A stretch of DNA of 64,000 nt from Georgenia soli (GTDB lineage Bacteria; Actinomycetota; Actinomycetes; Actinomycetales; Actinomycetaceae). Below the pieces are notes generated by a model, which was not told the origin of the DNA, made no database searches, and saw only the letters and a list, made by a program, of their open reading frames with translations. This document shows positions 1 through 11,016 of this stretch, piece by piece. Position 1 is the stretch's first letter, and every line of letters begins with the position of its first letter. The stretch lies in assembly GCF_002563695.1 (NCBI RefSeq), contig NZ_PDJI01000004.1, positions 2,852,001 to 2,916,000 on the forward strand, given 5' to 3'. Position numbers and translations under genes: made by a program.

Positions 1-21
1 GTCAAGAAGGAGGCCAAGTGA
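1..21 (+). CDS. nuoE: NADH-quinone oxidoreductase subunit E, last codons only
   Basis: The first 18 bases read VKKEAK in frame 1 and end in TGA at 19-21, which overlaps the nuoF GTG as GTGA. Only the C-terminal tip is present. The identity rests on position: in nuo operons the gene before nuoF is nuoE, the 2Fe-2S subunit of the NADH-input module. Nothing in these few residues shows it independently. Confidence 0.6.
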
Positions 22-1343
22 GCATCACGGCACCGGGCCGGCTCTCGCCGGTCCTCTCCGACATCTGGGACGCCGAGCGCTCCTGGAAGCTGAGCACCTA
101 CCGCGACCACGGCGGCTACGAGGGCCTGGCCAAGGCCCTGACGATGGCGCCCGAGGACGTCGTCGCGGAGGTCAAGGCGTCCGGCCTGCGCGGCCGCGGC
201 GGCGCCGGGTTCCCCACCGGCCTGAAGTGGTCGTTCCTGCCCAAGCCCGACGGCGGGCCGCGCTACCTCGTGGTCAACGCGGACGAGTCCGAGCCGGGCA
301 CGTGCAAGGACATCCCGCTGATGCTGGCGAACCCGCACTCGCTGGTCGAGGGCGTGGCCATCACGTCCTACGCCATCGGCGGCCACCACGCCTTCATCTA
401 CCTGCGCGGGGAGACGGTCCACGTCTACCGCCGGCTCCTCGCCGCGGTCCGCGAGGCCCGCGAGGCCGGGCTCATCGGCCAGGGACTCGGCCCGAACGGC
501 GACTACCACCTGGAGATCACCGTCCACGCCGGCGCCGGCGCCTACATCTGCGGCGAGGAGACGGCGCTGCTCGACTCCCTCGAGGGCCTGCGCGGCCAGC
601 CGCGCCTGAAGCCCCCGTTCCCCGCCGTCGCGGGCCTGTACGCCCGCCCGACCGTCGTCAACAACGTCGAGTCGATCGCCTCCGTCCCCGGCATCGTCAA
701 GCACGGCAAGGACTGGTTCACCGCCATGGGGACCGAGAAGAGCACGGGCCACGGCCTGTTCTCCGTCTCGGGCCACGTGAAGAACCCCGGGCAGTTCGAG
801 GCCCCGCTCGGCATCACCATGCGCGAGCTCATCGAGCTCGCGGGCGGCATGCGCGACGGCCGCCGGCTGAAGTTCTGGACCCCCGGCGGGTCCTCGACGC
901 CCATCCTCACCGAGGCCGAGCTCGACGTCCCGCTGGACTACGAGGCCGTCGGTGCCGCCGGCTCCATGCTCGCCACCCGTGCGCTCATGGTCTTCGACGA
1001 CACGACGTCGGTGGTCCGCGTCATCGCGCGCTGGACGGACTTCTACCAGCACGAGTCCTGCGGCAAGTGCACGCCCTGCCGCGAGGGCACGTACTGGATG
1101 AAGCAGGTCATGCACCGACTGGAGGCGGGCCAGGGCCTGCCCAGCGACATCGACCTCCTCCTCGACGTCTCCGCCAACATCGCGGGCCGCTCCTTCTGCG
1201 CGCTCGGCGACGCCTCCGCCACCCCGATCCAGAGCGGCATCAAGCACTTCCGCTCCGAGTTCGAGGCGGGGACGCACACCCCGGCCTGGGAGCTCTTCCC
1301 GTACGAGGCCTCGGCCATCTTCAGCGAAGCAGGTGTTCGATGA
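18..1343 (+). CDS. nuoF: NADH-quinone oxidoreductase subunit F (NADH/FMN subunit)
   Basis: This is the NADH-binding subunit of complex I: hydride passes from NADH to FMN and then to a 4Fe-4S cluster, at the cytoplasmic tip of the peripheral arm. Visible motifs are the glycine-rich loop [13 protein letters not shown] near residues 58-70, [14 protein letters not shown] near 172-185, and cluster cysteines in [12 protein letters not shown] (about 345-356) and SFCALGD (about 393). The length of 441 aa is usual for the family. The GTG start at 18 overlaps the nuoE stop, and the gene's own TGA overlaps the nuoG ATG, so translation is probably coupled along the operon. Confidence 0.98.
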   Translation: MSITAPGRLSPVLSDIWDAERSWKLSTYRDHGGYEGLAKALTMAPEDVVAEVKASGLRGRGGAGFPTGLKWSFLPKPDGGPRYLVVNADESEPGTCKDIPLMLANPHSLVEGVAITSYAIGGHHAFIYLRGETVHVYRRLLAAVREAREAGLIGQGLGPNGDYHLEITVHAGAGAYICGEETALLDSLEGLRGQPRLKPPFPAVAGLYARPTVVNNVESIASVPGIVKHGKDWFTAMGTEKSTGHGLFSVSGHVKNPGQFEAPLGITMRELIELAGGMRDGRRLKFWTPGGSSTPILTEAELDVPLDYEAVGAAGSMLATRALMVFDDTTSVVRVIARWTDFYQHESCGKCTPCREGTYWMKQVMHRLEAGQGLPSDIDLLLDVSANIAGRSFCALGDASATPIQSGIKHFRSEFEAGTHTPAWELFPYEASAIFSEAGVR

Positions 1344-3976
1344 CCGCCACGACCGACCGCCAGTCCCAGGCCCCGGTCGAGCTGCACACGGTGACGATCG
1401 ACGGCGTCGAGGTCCAGGTGCCCAAGGGCACCCTGGTCATCCGCGCCGCCGAGCAGGCCGGGATCCAGATCCCGCGCTTCTGCGACCACCCGCTGCTCGC
1501 GCCCGCCGGGGCCTGCCGGCAGTGCCTGGTGGAGGTCTCCACCCCGGACCGCGAGGGCAACCTGCGGGCGATGCCCAAGCCGCAGGCCTCCTGCACGCTC
1601 GAGGCCACCCCGGGCATGGTCGTCGCCACCCAGCACACCTCCGAGGTCGCCGAGAAGGCCCAGCACGGGATCATGGAGTTCCTCCTGATCAACCACCCGC
1701 TGGACTGCCCCGTCTGCGACAAGGGCGGCGAGTGCCCGCTGCAGAACCAGGCGATGAGCAACGGTCGCGCCACGTCGCGCTTCGTCGACATCAAGCGGAC
1801 GTTCCCCAAGCCGATCAAGGTCTCCACGCAGATCCTGCTCGACCGCGACCGCTGCATCCTGTGCCAGCGCTGCACCCGCTTCTCCGCCGAGATCGCCGGC
1901 GACCCGTTCATCGCTCTCCAGGGTCGTGGCGGCGGCGCGCCGCGCGACCACGTCCACGGCACCCACGGCTCGCAGATCGGCGCGTTCGACGAGCACATCC
2001 TCGACTTCACCTCCTCCGGCGAGGAGGAGCCGCTGGTGCTCGCCGCGGACATGGTCGGCCCCGAGGGCGCTCCCGGTGCGACCCAGGGTCTGGCCGTCGG
2101 CCCGCTCGGCGAGTCGGAGATGGACACCTCGGGCCGCCCGTTCGCCTCGTACTTCTCCGGCAACACCATCCAGATCTGCCCCGTCGGTGCGCTGACGTCG
2201 GCGTCCTACCGGTTCCGCTCGCGCCCGTTCGACCTGGTCTCCACCCCGTCCGTCGCCGAGCACGACGCCGGAGGGTCGGCCATCCGCGTCGACCACCGTC
2301 GCGGCGTGGTCCTGCGGCGTCTGGCGGGGGAGGACCCCGAGGTCAACGAGGAGTGGATCACCGACAAGGACCGCTTCGCCTTCACCTGGCAGTCCGCGCC
2401 GGACCGCCTCACGATGCCGCTGGTCCGCGACGAGCAGACCGGCGAGCTGGTGAGCACCAGCTGGTCCGAGGCCCTCGACCTGGCGGCCGCCGGGCTGCGC
2501 CGCGCCCGGGAGGCCGGCGGTGTCGGCCTGCTCCCCGGCGGCCGGCTCACGCTCGAGGACGCCTACGCGTGGTCGAAGTTCGCCCGGCTGGCCCTGGGCA
2601 CCAACGACGTCGACCACCGCGCCCGGGTCCACACAGACGAGGAGGCCCAGTTCCTCGCGCACCACGTCGCGGCCCGCGGGCTCGGGGTGACCTACTCCGA
2701 CCTCGAGCGCGCCGGGCAGGTGCTGCTCGTCGGGCTCGAGCCCGAGGACGAGTGCGGCACGGTCTTCCTCCGGCTGCGCAAGGGCGTCCTGGCCGGGACC
2801 GTCCGCGTCGCGACGGTGGCGCCGCTGGCCACCCGCGGCACCACCAAGATGCGTGGCGAGCTCGTCACCGCCGCCCCGGGCACGGAGCCCGAGGTGCTCG
2901 AGGCGATCGTCGCCGGGAGCTCCGAGGAGCGGCTCGCGGCCCTCGCCGACCGCCTGGCCGCGCCGGGCGCCGTCATCCTCGTGGGGGAGCGCGCCGCCGG
3001 TGTGCGCGGCACCCTCTCCGCCGTCTCCGCGCTCGCCGAGCGCACCGGCGCGCGCCTGGCCTGGGTGCCGCGCCGCGCCGGCGAGGTCGGCGCCGTCGAC
3101 GCCGGGCTCCTGCCGGGGCTGCTGCCCGGCGGCCGCCTCGTCGCCGACACCGACGCCCGCGTGGACGCCGGGGCCGTGTGGGGCGCCGAGTCGCTGCCCT
3201 CGACCCCGGGACGCGACGTCACCGGCATCCTCACGGCTGCCCGTGGCGGGCAGCTCGGCGGGCTCGTGGTCGGCGGCGTCGAGCCGCGCGACCTGCCCGA
3301 CCCCGCGCTCGCCCGCGCGGCGCTGGCCGCCGCCGGGTTCGTCCTCCAGCTCGAGGTGCGCCGCTCGGAGGTGACCGAGCACGCCGACGTGGTGCTGCCG
3401 GTCGCCCCGCCCGTGGAGAAGGCCGGCACCTTCGTGAACTGGGAGGGCCGCGTCCGCCCGTTCGGGCAGGTCCTCGTCTCCCGGTCGCTCTCGGACCGTC
3501 AGGTCCTCGACGCGCTCGCCACCGAGATGGGCCTCGACCTGCGCCTGGGCGACCTCACGGGCGTCCACGACGAGCTGGCCGAGCTCGCCGGCTGGACCGG
3601 TGTGCGTCCGCCCGCCCCCGTCGTGCCCGCCGGGCCGCTGCCCGCGCCCGCCGACGGCCAGGCGGTGCTCGCCACCTGGAAGCCGCAGCTGGACTCCGGC
3701 CGCGGCCAGGACGGCGAGCCGCACCTGGCCGGCACCGCCCACCGCCCGGTGGTGCGTCTGAGCCCCGAGACGGCTGCCGGCCTCGGCGTCGTCGACGGCG
3801 ACCGGGTCACCGTGACCGGGCCCGCCGGGGCGATCACCCTGCCGCTGTCCCTGGCCACGATGCCCGCGCACGTGGTCTGGCTGCCGGAGAACTCCCCGGG
3901 CTCGAGCGTGCACGACATGCTCGGCACGGGGGCCGGCGCCGTCGTCGCCCTGTCCGCCGCGGAGGTGGCCCAGTGA
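1340..3976 (+). CDS. nuoG: NADH-quinone oxidoreductase subunit G
   Basis: This is the iron-sulphur wire of the complex I peripheral arm. An N-terminal 2Fe-2S ferredoxin domain has C48, C59, C62 and C85. H119 with C123, C126 and C132 forms the His-Cys3 site, and C172, C175 and C178 plus the ICPVG cysteine near residue 280 form the 4Fe-4S sites. The rest (about 290-878) is the degenerate molybdopterin-oxidoreductase domain, ending in a molydopterin-dinucleotide-binding-like region. The protein has 878 aa. The ATG at 1340 overlaps the nuoF stop (ATGA). Longer readings upstream lie inside nuoF in another frame and are not credible. Confidence 0.97.
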   Translation: MTATTDRQSQAPVELHTVTIDGVEVQVPKGTLVIRAAEQAGIQIPRFCDHPLLAPAGACRQCLVEVSTPDREGNLRAMPKPQASCTLEATPGMVVATQHTSEVAEKAQHGIMEFLLINHPLDCPVCDKGGECPLQNQAMSNGRATSRFVDIKRTFPKPIKVSTQILLDRDRCILCQRCTRFSAEIAGDPFIALQGRGGGAPRDHVHGTHGSQIGAFDEHILDFTSSGEEEPLVLAADMVGPEGAPGATQGLAVGPLGESEMDTSGRPFASYFSGNTIQICPVGALTSASYRFRSRPFDLVSTPSVAEHDAGGSAIRVDHRRGVVLRRLAGEDPEVNEEWITDKDRFAFTWQSAPDRLTMPLVRDEQTGELVSTSWSEALDLAAAGLRRAREAGGVGLLPGGRLTLEDAYAWSKFARLALGTNDVDHRARVHTDEEAQFLAHHVAARGLGVTYSDLERAGQVLLVGLEPEDECGTVFLRLRKGVLAGTVRVATVAPLATRGTTKMRGELVTAAPGTEPEVLEAIVAGSSEERLAALADRLAAPGAVILVGERAAGVRGTLSAVSALAERTGARLAWVPRRAGEVGAVDAGLLPGLLPGGRLVADTDARVDAGAVWGAESLPSTPGRDVTGILTAARGGQLGGLVVGGVEPRDLPDPALARAALAAAGFVLQLEVRRSEVTEHADVVLPVAPPVEKAGTFVNWEGRVRPFGQVLVSRSLSDRQVLDALATEMGLDLRLGDLTGVHDELAELAGWTGVRPPAPVVPAGPLPAPADGQAVLATWKPQLDSGRGQDGEPHLAGTAHRPVVRLSPETAAGLGVVDGDRVTVTGPAGAITLPLSLATMPAHVVWLPENSPGSSVHDMLGTGAGAVVALSAAEVAQ

Positions 3977-5352
3977 GAACGATCCTGCCGGCGGCGGCGG
4001 CCGCCGCGCCGACCGCCGACTTCAGCAACGACACCTGGTGGATCTGGGTCATCAAGGCCGTCTTCATCCTGGTGTTCCTGCTGGTCTCCGTGCTCATGGC
4101 CCTGTGGGTGGAGCGTCGCGGCCTCGGCCGCATGCAGACCCGCCCGGGCCCGAACGTGCACGGTCCGCTCGGCCTGCTCCAGGCGGTGGGCGACGCGCTC
4201 AAGCTGGTCCTGAAGGAAGACTTCACGATCAAGGGCGCGGACCGCTTCATCTACATCCTCGCGCCCTTCATCGCCTCGTTCTGCGCCTTCATGGTCATGG
4301 CGGTCATCCCGTTCGGGCCCGAGGTGTCGATCTTCGGGGTGGTCACCCCGCTGCAGCTGACGGACATGCCTGTCGCGGTGCTCTACATCCTCGCCATCAC
4401 CGCGCTCGGCGTGTACGGCATCGTGCTCGGCGGGTGGGCGTCGAACTCCACCTACCCGCTGCTCGGCTCGACGCGGTCCGCGGCCCAGGTCATCTCCTAC
4501 GAGCTGAGCATGGGGCTCTCGCTCGTCAGCGTCTTCCTCGTCTCCGGGTCGCTCTCGACCTCCCAGATCGTCGACGCCCAGACGCAGCTGTGGTGGGCGA
4601 TCGCCCTGGCGCCCGCCTTCCTCGTCTACCTGGTCTCCATGGTCGGCGAGGTCAACCGCCTGCCGTTCGACCTGCCCGAGGCCGAGGGCGAGCTGGTGGC
4701 CGGCCACATGGTCGAGTACACCTCGATGAAGTTCGCGTGGTTCTTCCTCGCCGAGTACATCAACATGTTCAACGTCTCGGCCGTGGCCACCACCCTCTTC
4801 CTCGGCGGCTGGCGCGCCCCCTGGCCGCTCTCCGCCATCGGCGACGGCGTCCTCAACACCGGCTGGTGGCCGATGCTGTGGTTCATCGCCAAGATGTGGC
4901 TGGTCATGTTCCTCATGATCTGGACCCGAGGCACGCTGCTGCGCTTCCGCTACGACCAGTTCATGAAGCTCGGCTGGAAGCTCCTCATCCCGGTGGCCCT
5001 CGTCTGGCTCGTTGCCGTCGCCGTCGTCCAGGGCGTGCGCCAGTTCACCGACACCGACCTGACGACGATGCTCCTGTGGATCGGCGGGATCTTCGCGGTC
5101 CTCATGGTCGTGCTGCTCGTGTGGCCGGCCAAGAAGGAGGAGCCGGAACCCGAGGCGGCCGCGACGCCGCACCCGGAGATCATCCCTGCCGGGACCGAGT
5201 TCGACGCGTTCGTGGGCGGCTACCCCGTCCCGCCGCTGCCCGGCCAGACCCTGCCGCCGTCGCCCAGGCGGGCCCGCCGCGAGGCGGCCGGCGCCGGCGC
5301 GCGCACCACGCAGGGCACCCAGACCACGCAGGAGGAGGGTCACGATGTCTGA
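3973..5352 (+). CDS. nuoH: NADH-quinone oxidoreductase subunit H
   Basis: This is the membrane subunit that forms the quinone-binding chamber with NuoB/D. It has eight or so hydrophobic segments, and the conserved acidic loop [14 protein letters not shown] near residue 230 is diagnostic of NuoH/ND1. The 459 aa exceed the roughly 330 of E. coli because of a hydrophilic Pro/Glu/Arg-rich tail from about residue 388. Such tails occur in actinobacterial NuoH. The GTG at 3973 overlaps the nuoG TGA. The 3' end overlaps the nuoI start by 8 nt. Confidence 0.97.
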   Translation: MRTILPAAAAAAPTADFSNDTWWIWVIKAVFILVFLLVSVLMALWVERRGLGRMQTRPGPNVHGPLGLLQAVGDALKLVLKEDFTIKGADRFIYILAPFIASFCAFMVMAVIPFGPEVSIFGVVTPLQLTDMPVAVLYILAITALGVYGIVLGGWASNSTYPLLGSTRSAAQVISYELSMGLSLVSVFLVSGSLSTSQIVDAQTQLWWAIALAPAFLVYLVSMVGEVNRLPFDLPEAEGELVAGHMVEYTSMKFAWFFLAEYINMFNVSAVATTLFLGGWRAPWPLSAIGDGVLNTGWWPMLWFIAKMWLVMFLMIWTRGTLLRFRYDQFMKLGWKLLIPVALVWLVAVAVVQGVRQFTDTDLTTMLLWIGGIFAVLMVVLLVWPAKKEEPEPEAAATPHPEIIPAGTEFDAFVGGYPVPPLPGQTLPPSPRRARREAAGAGARTTQGTQTTQEEGHDV

Positions 5353-6073
5353 CGACCAGCGCACCCCCGACGAGGGGACCTCGCTCGGCCGTACGGAGAA
5401 GCGGCGCGGCGAGGTCGGCCGACCGCTGCCCCCGGAGCTCGGTCCCGCGCAGAAGGGCCCGCTCGGGCGCCTCTTCGCCCCGGTCGCCGGCTACGGCGTG
5501 ACCATCTCCTCGATGTTCCGGCCCACCGTCACGGAGCAGTACCCGTTCGAGAAGGTCCCGACGCAGCCGCGCTACCACGGCCGCCACCAGCTCAACCGCT
5601 ACGCGGACGGGCTCGAGAAGTGCATCGGCTGCGAGCTGTGCGCCTGGGCGTGCCCGGCGGACGCCATCTACGTCGAGGCCGGCAACAACACCCCGGACGC
5701 CCAGTACTCCCCGGGCGAGCGGTACGGCCGCGTGTACCAGATCAACTACCTGCGCTGCATCTTCTGCGGGCTGTGCATCGAGGCGTGCCCAACCCGTGCG
5801 CTGACGATGACGAACGAGTACGAGCTCGCCGGACCCACCCGCGAGGGCCTCATCTACGAGAAGCAGGACCTCCTCGCGCCGATGCTCGAGGGCATGCTCG
5901 CCGCGCCCCACCCGATGGTCGAGGGCACGGACGACGACGACTACTACCGCGGCGACGTCACCGGGCCGACGGCGGAGCAGGTCGAGTGGGTGCGGGCGCA
6001 CCGCCCGGGCGACCCTACCCTCGACACCGCCCGTCCCGTCGCCACCGCCGGCGCCGAGGGGGGCCGCAAGTGA
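5345..6073 (+). CDS. nuoI: NADH-quinone oxidoreductase subunit I
   Basis: This ferredoxin-like subunit carries two 4Fe-4S clusters (N6a/N6b) that relay electrons toward the quinone site. The two CxxCxxCxxxCP motifs are C93/C96/C99/C103 and C138/C141/C144/C148. The 242 aa include a charged N-terminal stretch of about 50 residues and a C-terminal tail of about 60 residues, both longer than in E. coli (180 aa). The ATG lies inside the end of nuoH, so expression is probably coupled. Confidence 0.97.
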   Translation: MSDDQRTPDEGTSLGRTEKRRGEVGRPLPPELGPAQKGPLGRLFAPVAGYGVTISSMFRPTVTEQYPFEKVPTQPRYHGRHQLNRYADGLEKCIGCELCAWACPADAIYVEAGNNTPDAQYSPGERYGRVYQINYLRCIFCGLCIEACPTRALTMTNEYELAGPTREGLIYEKQDLLAPMLEGMLAAPHPMVEGTDDDDYYRGDVTGPTAEQVEWVRAHRPGDPTLDTARPVATAGAEGGRK

Positions 6074-7092
6074 TCACCGCGATGCTTCCCGCCTCGCTCG
6101 CCGAGACCGGCACGGTCTCCACCGGCGAGACCGTCATGTTCTGGGTGCTCGCGCCGATCATGGTGCTGGCCTCGCTGGCGCTGCTGTTCTCCCGGCGCGC
6201 GGTCTACGCCGCGATGTCGGTGGTGCTCGTCATGCTGTGTCTCGCGGCGCTGTACATCGCCCAGGAGGCCCCGTTCCTCGGGGTCGCCCAGGTGGTGGTG
6301 TACACCGGCGCCATCATGATGATGTTCCTCTTCGTGCTGATGCTCGTGGGCGTCGACGCCTCCGACTCGCTGCACGAGACGATCAAGGGGCAGCGCTGGC
6401 TGGGCGCCCTGGCCGGCGTGGGCCTCGCGGTGCTCCTCGGCGCCGTCGTGCTGCGCGCCACCGGCCCGCGGCCCACCGGCCTCGCCGGGGCGAACGCCGA
6501 CACCAACCCCGTCGGGGTGGCGCGCCTGATCTTCTCCGACCACGTCTTCGCGATGGAGCTGGTCGGCCTGCTGCTGATCATCGCGGCCGTCGGCGCCATC
6601 ACGCTCACCCACCGGGAGCGGCTGGGCAAGAAGGCGACCCAGCAGGAGGTGCTGGAGGCCAAGATGGCCGCGTACGGCGCCGGCGGGGCCCGCGTGGGCC
6701 AGCTGCCCGCCCCGGGCGTGTACGCCCGGTCCAACGCTGCCGACCTGCCGGCCCTCTCGGCCACCGGCGAGCCGATCAACGACTCCGTGCCTCGCGTGCT
6801 GCGCATCCGGGGCCAGGGCCGCACGATCGGCGACGTCAGCCCCGAGACGGTCGAGGCCGTCGCCCGGGCGCGCACCGGGCGCAAGGGCAGGGCCATGCGC
6901 CGCGCGGCCGGCTCCGTCGGTGCGCTCGCCGTCGAGCAGACGCAGATGCCGAGCATGCGGGGCGAGCCCGCGCCGCAGCCGCGGCTGCCCGGCAGCCCCG
7001 GGTACGAGGGGCCGGGCAACGGCACCGGCGCGTCCGACGCCGGGGCCGAGGGCGCCCCCAAGGAGATCGAGAGCGCGGAGGCGGAGAAGTGA
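6070..7092 (+). CDS. nuoJ: NADH-quinone oxidoreductase subunit J with long C-terminal tail
   Basis: This is a small membrane subunit of complex I (ND6 family). Five hydrophobic segments occupy about residues 18-180, including the glycine-containing [20 protein letters not shown] segment typical of NuoJ. Residues from about 184 to 340 form a hydrophilic, Ala/Gly/Pro-rich extension not needed for the core fold. E. coli NuoJ is about 184 aa, so the tail nearly doubles the protein. The start is GTG at 6070, overlapping the nuoI stop as GTGA. A reading that runs farther upstream lies within nuoI and is rejected. Confidence 0.95.
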   Translation: MITAMLPASLAETGTVSTGETVMFWVLAPIMVLASLALLFSRRAVYAAMSVVLVMLCLAALYIAQEAPFLGVAQVVVYTGAIMMMFLFVLMLVGVDASDSLHETIKGQRWLGALAGVGLAVLLGAVVLRATGPRPTGLAGANADTNPVGVARLIFSDHVFAMELVGLLLIIAAVGAITLTHRERLGKKATQQEVLEAKMAAYGAGGARVGQLPAPGVYARSNAADLPALSATGEPINDSVPRVLRIRGQGRTIGDVSPETVEAVARARTGRKGRAMRRAAGSVGALAVEQTQMPSMRGEPAPQPRLPGSPGYEGPGNGTGASDAGAEGAPKEIESAEAEK

Positions 7093-7388
7093 GCCTGGTC
7101 AACTACCTGGTCCTGGCCGGGATCCTCTTCGCCGTCGGCGCCACCACGGTGCTCGTGCGGCGCAACGCGATCATCGCGCTGCTGGGGGTGGAGATCATGC
7201 TGAACTCCTCCAACCTCGCGCTGGTGACGTTCTCCCGGATCCACGGCGACCTCACGGGGCAGGTGCTCGCCTTCTTCGTGATGGTGGTCGCCGCCGCCGA
7301 GGTCGTCGTCGGCCTCGCCATCATCGTGTCCATCTTCCGAACCCGCAGGTCCGCGTCGGTCGACGACGTCAGCCTGCTGAAGCACTGA
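7089..7388 (+). CDS. nuoK: NADH-quinone oxidoreductase subunit K
   Basis: This 99-aa protein with three transmembrane segments belongs to the ND4L family, which lies between NuoJ and the antiporter-like subunits. The membrane glutamates expected for proton transfer are present in [13 protein letters not shown] (E about residue 35) and in [11 protein letters not shown]. The GTG start at 7089 overlaps the nuoJ TGA. The length is that of the family. Confidence 0.96.
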   Translation: MSLVNYLVLAGILFAVGATTVLVRRNAIIALLGVEIMLNSSNLALVTFSRIHGDLTGQVLAFFVMVVAAAEVVVGLAIIVSIFRTRRSASVDDVSLLKH

Positions 7389-7401
7389 CGGGGGCCGGCG
7401 C

Positions 7402-9405
7402 ATGCTGGGTTCTACAACCGTGTCCACCTCCCTGCCGGGCGTGCTGACCGCCCTGCCGGGTGCGCTGCCCGCGGCCACCTCCACCGCGGCGGGCGCAGCG
7501 CCGACCGGGGCGGCCAGCCTCGCCTGGCTCATGGTCGCCGCGCCGCTCGTCTCCGCCGGGGTGCTCCTCCTGCTCGGCCGCCGGACCGACCGCTGGGGCC
7601 ACTGGCTCGGGGTCCTGGCGCCGGTGATCTCCTTCGTCGTCGGCCTGGCGATCCTCGTCCAGCTGCTCGGCCTGCCCGCGGACGGGCGGGTCATCGACCA
7701 GCGCCTGTTCAGCTGGATCCCCGCCGGCGAGCTGACCGTCGTCGCCGGGCTGCGGCTCGACCCGCTGTCGCTGACCTTCGTGATGCTGGTGACGTTCGTC
7801 GGCTCGCTGATCCACCTGTACTCGGTGGCCTACATGGCGCACGACGTCGACCGGCGCCGTTTCTTCGCCTACCTCAACCTCTTCGTGGCGGCGATGCTGC
7901 TGCTCGTGCTGGCGGACAGCTACGCGCTGCTCTTCGTCGGCTGGGAGGGCGTGGGCCTGGCGTCCTACCTGCTCATCGGGTTCTGGAACTACAACCTCGA
8001 CTACGCCGTGGCCGCCAAGAAGGCGTTCATCATGAACCGCGTCGGTGACGTGGGTCTGCTGCTGGCCATGATGACCATGTTCGCCGGCTTCGGCGCCGTG
8101 GACTTCGCGACCGTGCTGCCGGCCGCCGCGGGCGCCAACGAGGGTGTCCTGACCGCCATCGGCCTGATGCTGCTGCTGGCCGCCTGCGGCAAGTCGGCGC
8201 AGTTCCCGCTGCAGGCCTGGCTCGGGGACGCCATGGCCGGCCCGACGCCGGTCTCGGCGCTCATCCACGCCGCCACCATGGTCACCGCCGGGGTGTACCT
8301 CATGGTCCGCTCCGGCCCGATCCTCAACGGCGCCCCGACCGCGCTGCTCGTCGTCGCGATCGTCGGTGCGATCACCCTGCTGTTCGGGGCGATCGTCGGC
8401 TCCGCCAAGGACGACATGAAGAAGGTGCTCGCCGCCTCCACCATGTCCCAGATCGGCTACATGATGTTGGGTGCCGGGCTGGGCCCGATCGGCTACGCCT
8501 TCGCGATCTTCCACCTCGTCACCCACGGCTTCTTCAAGGCCGGGCTGTTCCTCGGGGCCGGCTCCGTCATGCACGGCATGAGCGACCAGGTCGACATGCG
8601 CCGCTTCGGCGGCCTGAGCCGGTACATGAAGATCACGTGGATCACGATGATGATGGGCTGGCTCGCCATCATCGGGTTCCCGGGCCTGTCCGGGTTCTGG
8701 AGCAAGGACAAGATCATCGAGTCCGCCTTCGCCGCCGAGGGCTGGCAGGCGTGGGTGTTCGGCACCGTCGCCCTCGTCGGCGCCGGGATCACCGCGTTCT
8801 ACATGTCGCGGCTCTTCTTCATGGTCTTCCACGGCGAGAAGCGGTGGACGACGGCGGAGGAGGGCGCCGAGCAGCACCCCCACGAGGCCCCCCTGCTGAT
8901 GACCGTCCCGATGATCGTCCTGGCCGTCGGGTCCGTGGCGCTCGGGTTCCTCATGAATCTCGGCGGCGGGTTCGTCACCTGGCTCGAGCCGGTCACGGGT
9001 GCGGTGGAGCACCACGAGCCCGTGCTCCCGGTGCCGGTGATCATGGTCGCCACCATCGTCCTGGTCCTGGTCGGCGCACTCGTGGCCTGGCGCATGTACG
9101 GCGCCCGCCCCGTGCCCGTCGTCGCCCCGGCGGGGTCCGCGCTCACGCGCGCCGCCCGGCAGGACCTGTACCAGGACAACGTCAACGAGGGCGCGTTCAT
9201 GCGTCCCTCCCAGTACCTGACCAGGTCCCTGGTCTACGCGGACGCGGCGGTCGTCGACGGTGCCGTCATGGGCGTCGCCCGTGGCACCTCCGGGATGGGC
9301 GGCGTGCTGCGCCGCGCCCAGAACGGGTACGTCCGCTCCTACGCCGGGATGGTTCTCGGCGGAGTCGTCCTGGGCCTGGTCGTCGTCCTCGCCTCGCGAG
9401 TCTGA
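7402..9405 (+). CDS. nuoL: NADH-quinone oxidoreductase subunit L
   Basis: This is the distal antiporter-like proton-pumping subunit. At 667 aa it has about 15 hydrophobic segments plus the C-terminal region corresponding to the long lateral helix. Conserved family sequence is clear: [16 protein letters not shown] (residues around 180) and [16 protein letters not shown] (around 285). The ATG at 7402 is 13 nt after the nuoK stop. The ribosome site there is weak, and an in-frame GTG at 7420 is an alternative start. The first 30 or so residues are Ala/Pro/Thr-rich and poorly constrained. Confidence 0.96.
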   Translation: MLGSTTVSTSLPGVLTALPGALPAATSTAAGAAPTGAASLAWLMVAAPLVSAGVLLLLGRRTDRWGHWLGVLAPVISFVVGLAILVQLLGLPADGRVIDQRLFSWIPAGELTVVAGLRLDPLSLTFVMLVTFVGSLIHLYSVAYMAHDVDRRRFFAYLNLFVAAMLLLVLADSYALLFVGWEGVGLASYLLIGFWNYNLDYAVAAKKAFIMNRVGDVGLLLAMMTMFAGFGAVDFATVLPAAAGANEGVLTAIGLMLLLAACGKSAQFPLQAWLGDAMAGPTPVSALIHAATMVTAGVYLMVRSGPILNGAPTALLVVAIVGAITLLFGAIVGSAKDDMKKVLAASTMSQIGYMMLGAGLGPIGYAFAIFHLVTHGFFKAGLFLGAGSVMHGMSDQVDMRRFGGLSRYMKITWITMMMGWLAIIGFPGLSGFWSKDKIIESAFAAEGWQAWVFGTVALVGAGITAFYMSRLFFMVFHGEKRWTTAEEGAEQHPHEAPLLMTVPMIVLAVGSVALGFLMNLGGGFVTWLEPVTGAVEHHEPVLPVPVIMVATIVLVLVGALVAWRMYGARPVPVVAPAGSALTRAARQDLYQDNVNEGAFMRPSQYLTRSLVYADAAVVDGAVMGVARGTSGMGGVLRRAQNGYVRSYAGMVLGGVVLGLVVVLASRV

Positions 9406-9432
9406 GGTCTGGGAAGAGGTAGAGGAAAAGTC

Positions 9433-11016
9433 ATGAATGCGATGAACGAGGCAGCCCTGCCCTGGCTGACGCTGCTGATCGTGGTGCCGCTCGCCGCGGC
9501 CGCCGTGCTGTGGCTGGTCCGGCCGCTGCACAAGGTGGCCCGCCCGTACGGGCTGGCGGTCTCGCTGCTGGTGCTGCTCGGCGCCGTGGCGATGACCACC
9601 CAGTTCGACATGGGTGCCGCCGGCGAGGTGCAGCTCACCGAGCTCGCCTCCTGGATCCCGCAGCTCGGCGTCTCCTACGCCCTCGGCGTCAACGGGCTCG
9701 GGCTCGCCCTGGTGCTGCTGTCGGTGTTCCTGGTGCCGCTGGTGCTGGCGGCCGCCTGGCGCGAGCAGGAGGCGGTCCCGCAGGGCGCGGTGCTCGAGCG
9801 GCGGCAGATGGGCTTCGTCGCCCTGGTGCTGGCCCTCGAGGCGCTCATGGTGGCGGTCTTCGCCGCCCGGGACGTGTTCCTCTTCTACATCCTCTTCGAG
9901 GCCATGCTGATCCCGGTGTACTTCCTCATCGGGAACTACGGCGGCCCGCGCCGGCGCACCGCCGCACTGAAGTTCCTGCTCTACTCCCTCGCGGGCGGGC
10001 TCATCATGCTCGTCGGCGTGGTCGCGCTGTACCTGGTGGGCCCGGGCGGTGAGCAGGGCTTCCTCATCGACAACCTCGTCGGCAACGTCGAGACCTCCGT
10101 GGCCGGGGAGCGGCTGCTCTTCCTCGCCTTCTTCATCGCCTTCGCCATCAAGGCCCCGATGTGGCCGGTGCACACCTGGCTGCCGGACACCGCGCAGCAG
10201 GCGCCACCGGGCGCCTCGGTGCTGCTGGTCGGCGTGCTGGACAAGGTCGGCACCTTCGGGATGATCACGCTGTGCCTGCCGCTGTTCCCGGAGGCCTCCC
10301 GGTGGGCGGCGCCGGTGATCATCGCCCTGGCGCTGATCTCGATCATCTACGGCGGGCTGCTCGCCGTCGGGCAGCGCGACATCATGCGCCTGGTCGCCTT
10401 CACCTCGGTGAGCCACTTCGGCTTCATCGTGCTCGGCATCTTCATCCGGGACGAGGTGGCCCTGACCGGCGCGATGCTCTACATGGTCGCCCACGGCGTC
10501 TCCATCGCGGCGCTCTTCCTCGTCTCCGGGTTCCTCACCCAGCGCGGCGGTACCCAGGAGATCCCGGCCTACGGCGGCATGCAGCGCGTGGTCCCGGTGC
10601 TGGCCGGCACGTTCCTGGTCTCGGGCCTGGCGTCCCTCGCCCTGCCCGGGCTGAGCGGCTTCGTCCCGGAGTACATGGTGCTGCTCGGCACCTACCGGGT
10701 CTCCATCGTCGCCGCCGCCGTGGCGGTGCTCGGCGTGATCATCGCGGCCGTGTACATCCTGCTGCCCTACCAGCGGATCTTCACCGGACCGACGCGGCCC
10801 ACGCTCCTGCGCATGCCTGACCTCGGCGCCCGGGAGAAGTGGGTGCTCGCGCCGCTCGTCGCCGCGATGCTCTTCCTCGGCTTCTACCCGGCGCCGGTCA
10901 TCGAGGCCGTCAGGCCGGTGGCGGCCGGTCTCGCCATCACCCAGCCCAGCTCGATCGACACCGCCGACGGCGGAACCCTCCCGGCGGGCGCCGTGGAGGA
11001 GGGGAGCAGCAAGTGA
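9433..11016 (+). CDS. nuoM: NADH-quinone oxidoreductase subunit M
   Basis: This is the middle antiporter-like subunit of the complex I membrane arm, 527 aa with 13-14 hydrophobic segments. PMWPVHTWLPDTAQQAP (about residue 240) and VAFTSVSHFGFIVLG are NuoM-family signatures, the former carrying the loop that precedes the conserved proton channel. The ATG at 9433 has a purine-rich ribosome site (AGAGGAAAAG) just upstream. The 27-nt gap after nuoL is the second largest in the visible operon but shows no promoter or terminator. Confidence 0.96.
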   Translation: MNAMNEAALPWLTLLIVVPLAAAAVLWLVRPLHKVARPYGLAVSLLVLLGAVAMTTQFDMGAAGEVQLTELASWIPQLGVSYALGVNGLGLALVLLSVFLVPLVLAAAWREQEAVPQGAVLERRQMGFVALVLALEALMVAVFAARDVFLFYILFEAMLIPVYFLIGNYGGPRRRTAALKFLLYSLAGGLIMLVGVVALYLVGPGGEQGFLIDNLVGNVETSVAGERLLFLAFFIAFAIKAPMWPVHTWLPDTAQQAPPGASVLLVGVLDKVGTFGMITLCLPLFPEASRWAAPVIIALALISIIYGGLLAVGQRDIMRLVAFTSVSHFGFIVLGIFIRDEVALTGAMLYMVAHGVSIAALFLVSGFLTQRGGTQEIPAYGGMQRVVPVLAGTFLVSGLASLALPGLSGFVPEYMVLLGTYRVSIVAAAVAVLGVIIAAVYILLPYQRIFTGPTRPTLLRMPDLGAREKWVLAPLVAAMLFLGFYPAPVIEAVRPVAAGLAITQPSSIDTADGGTLPAGAVEEGSSK

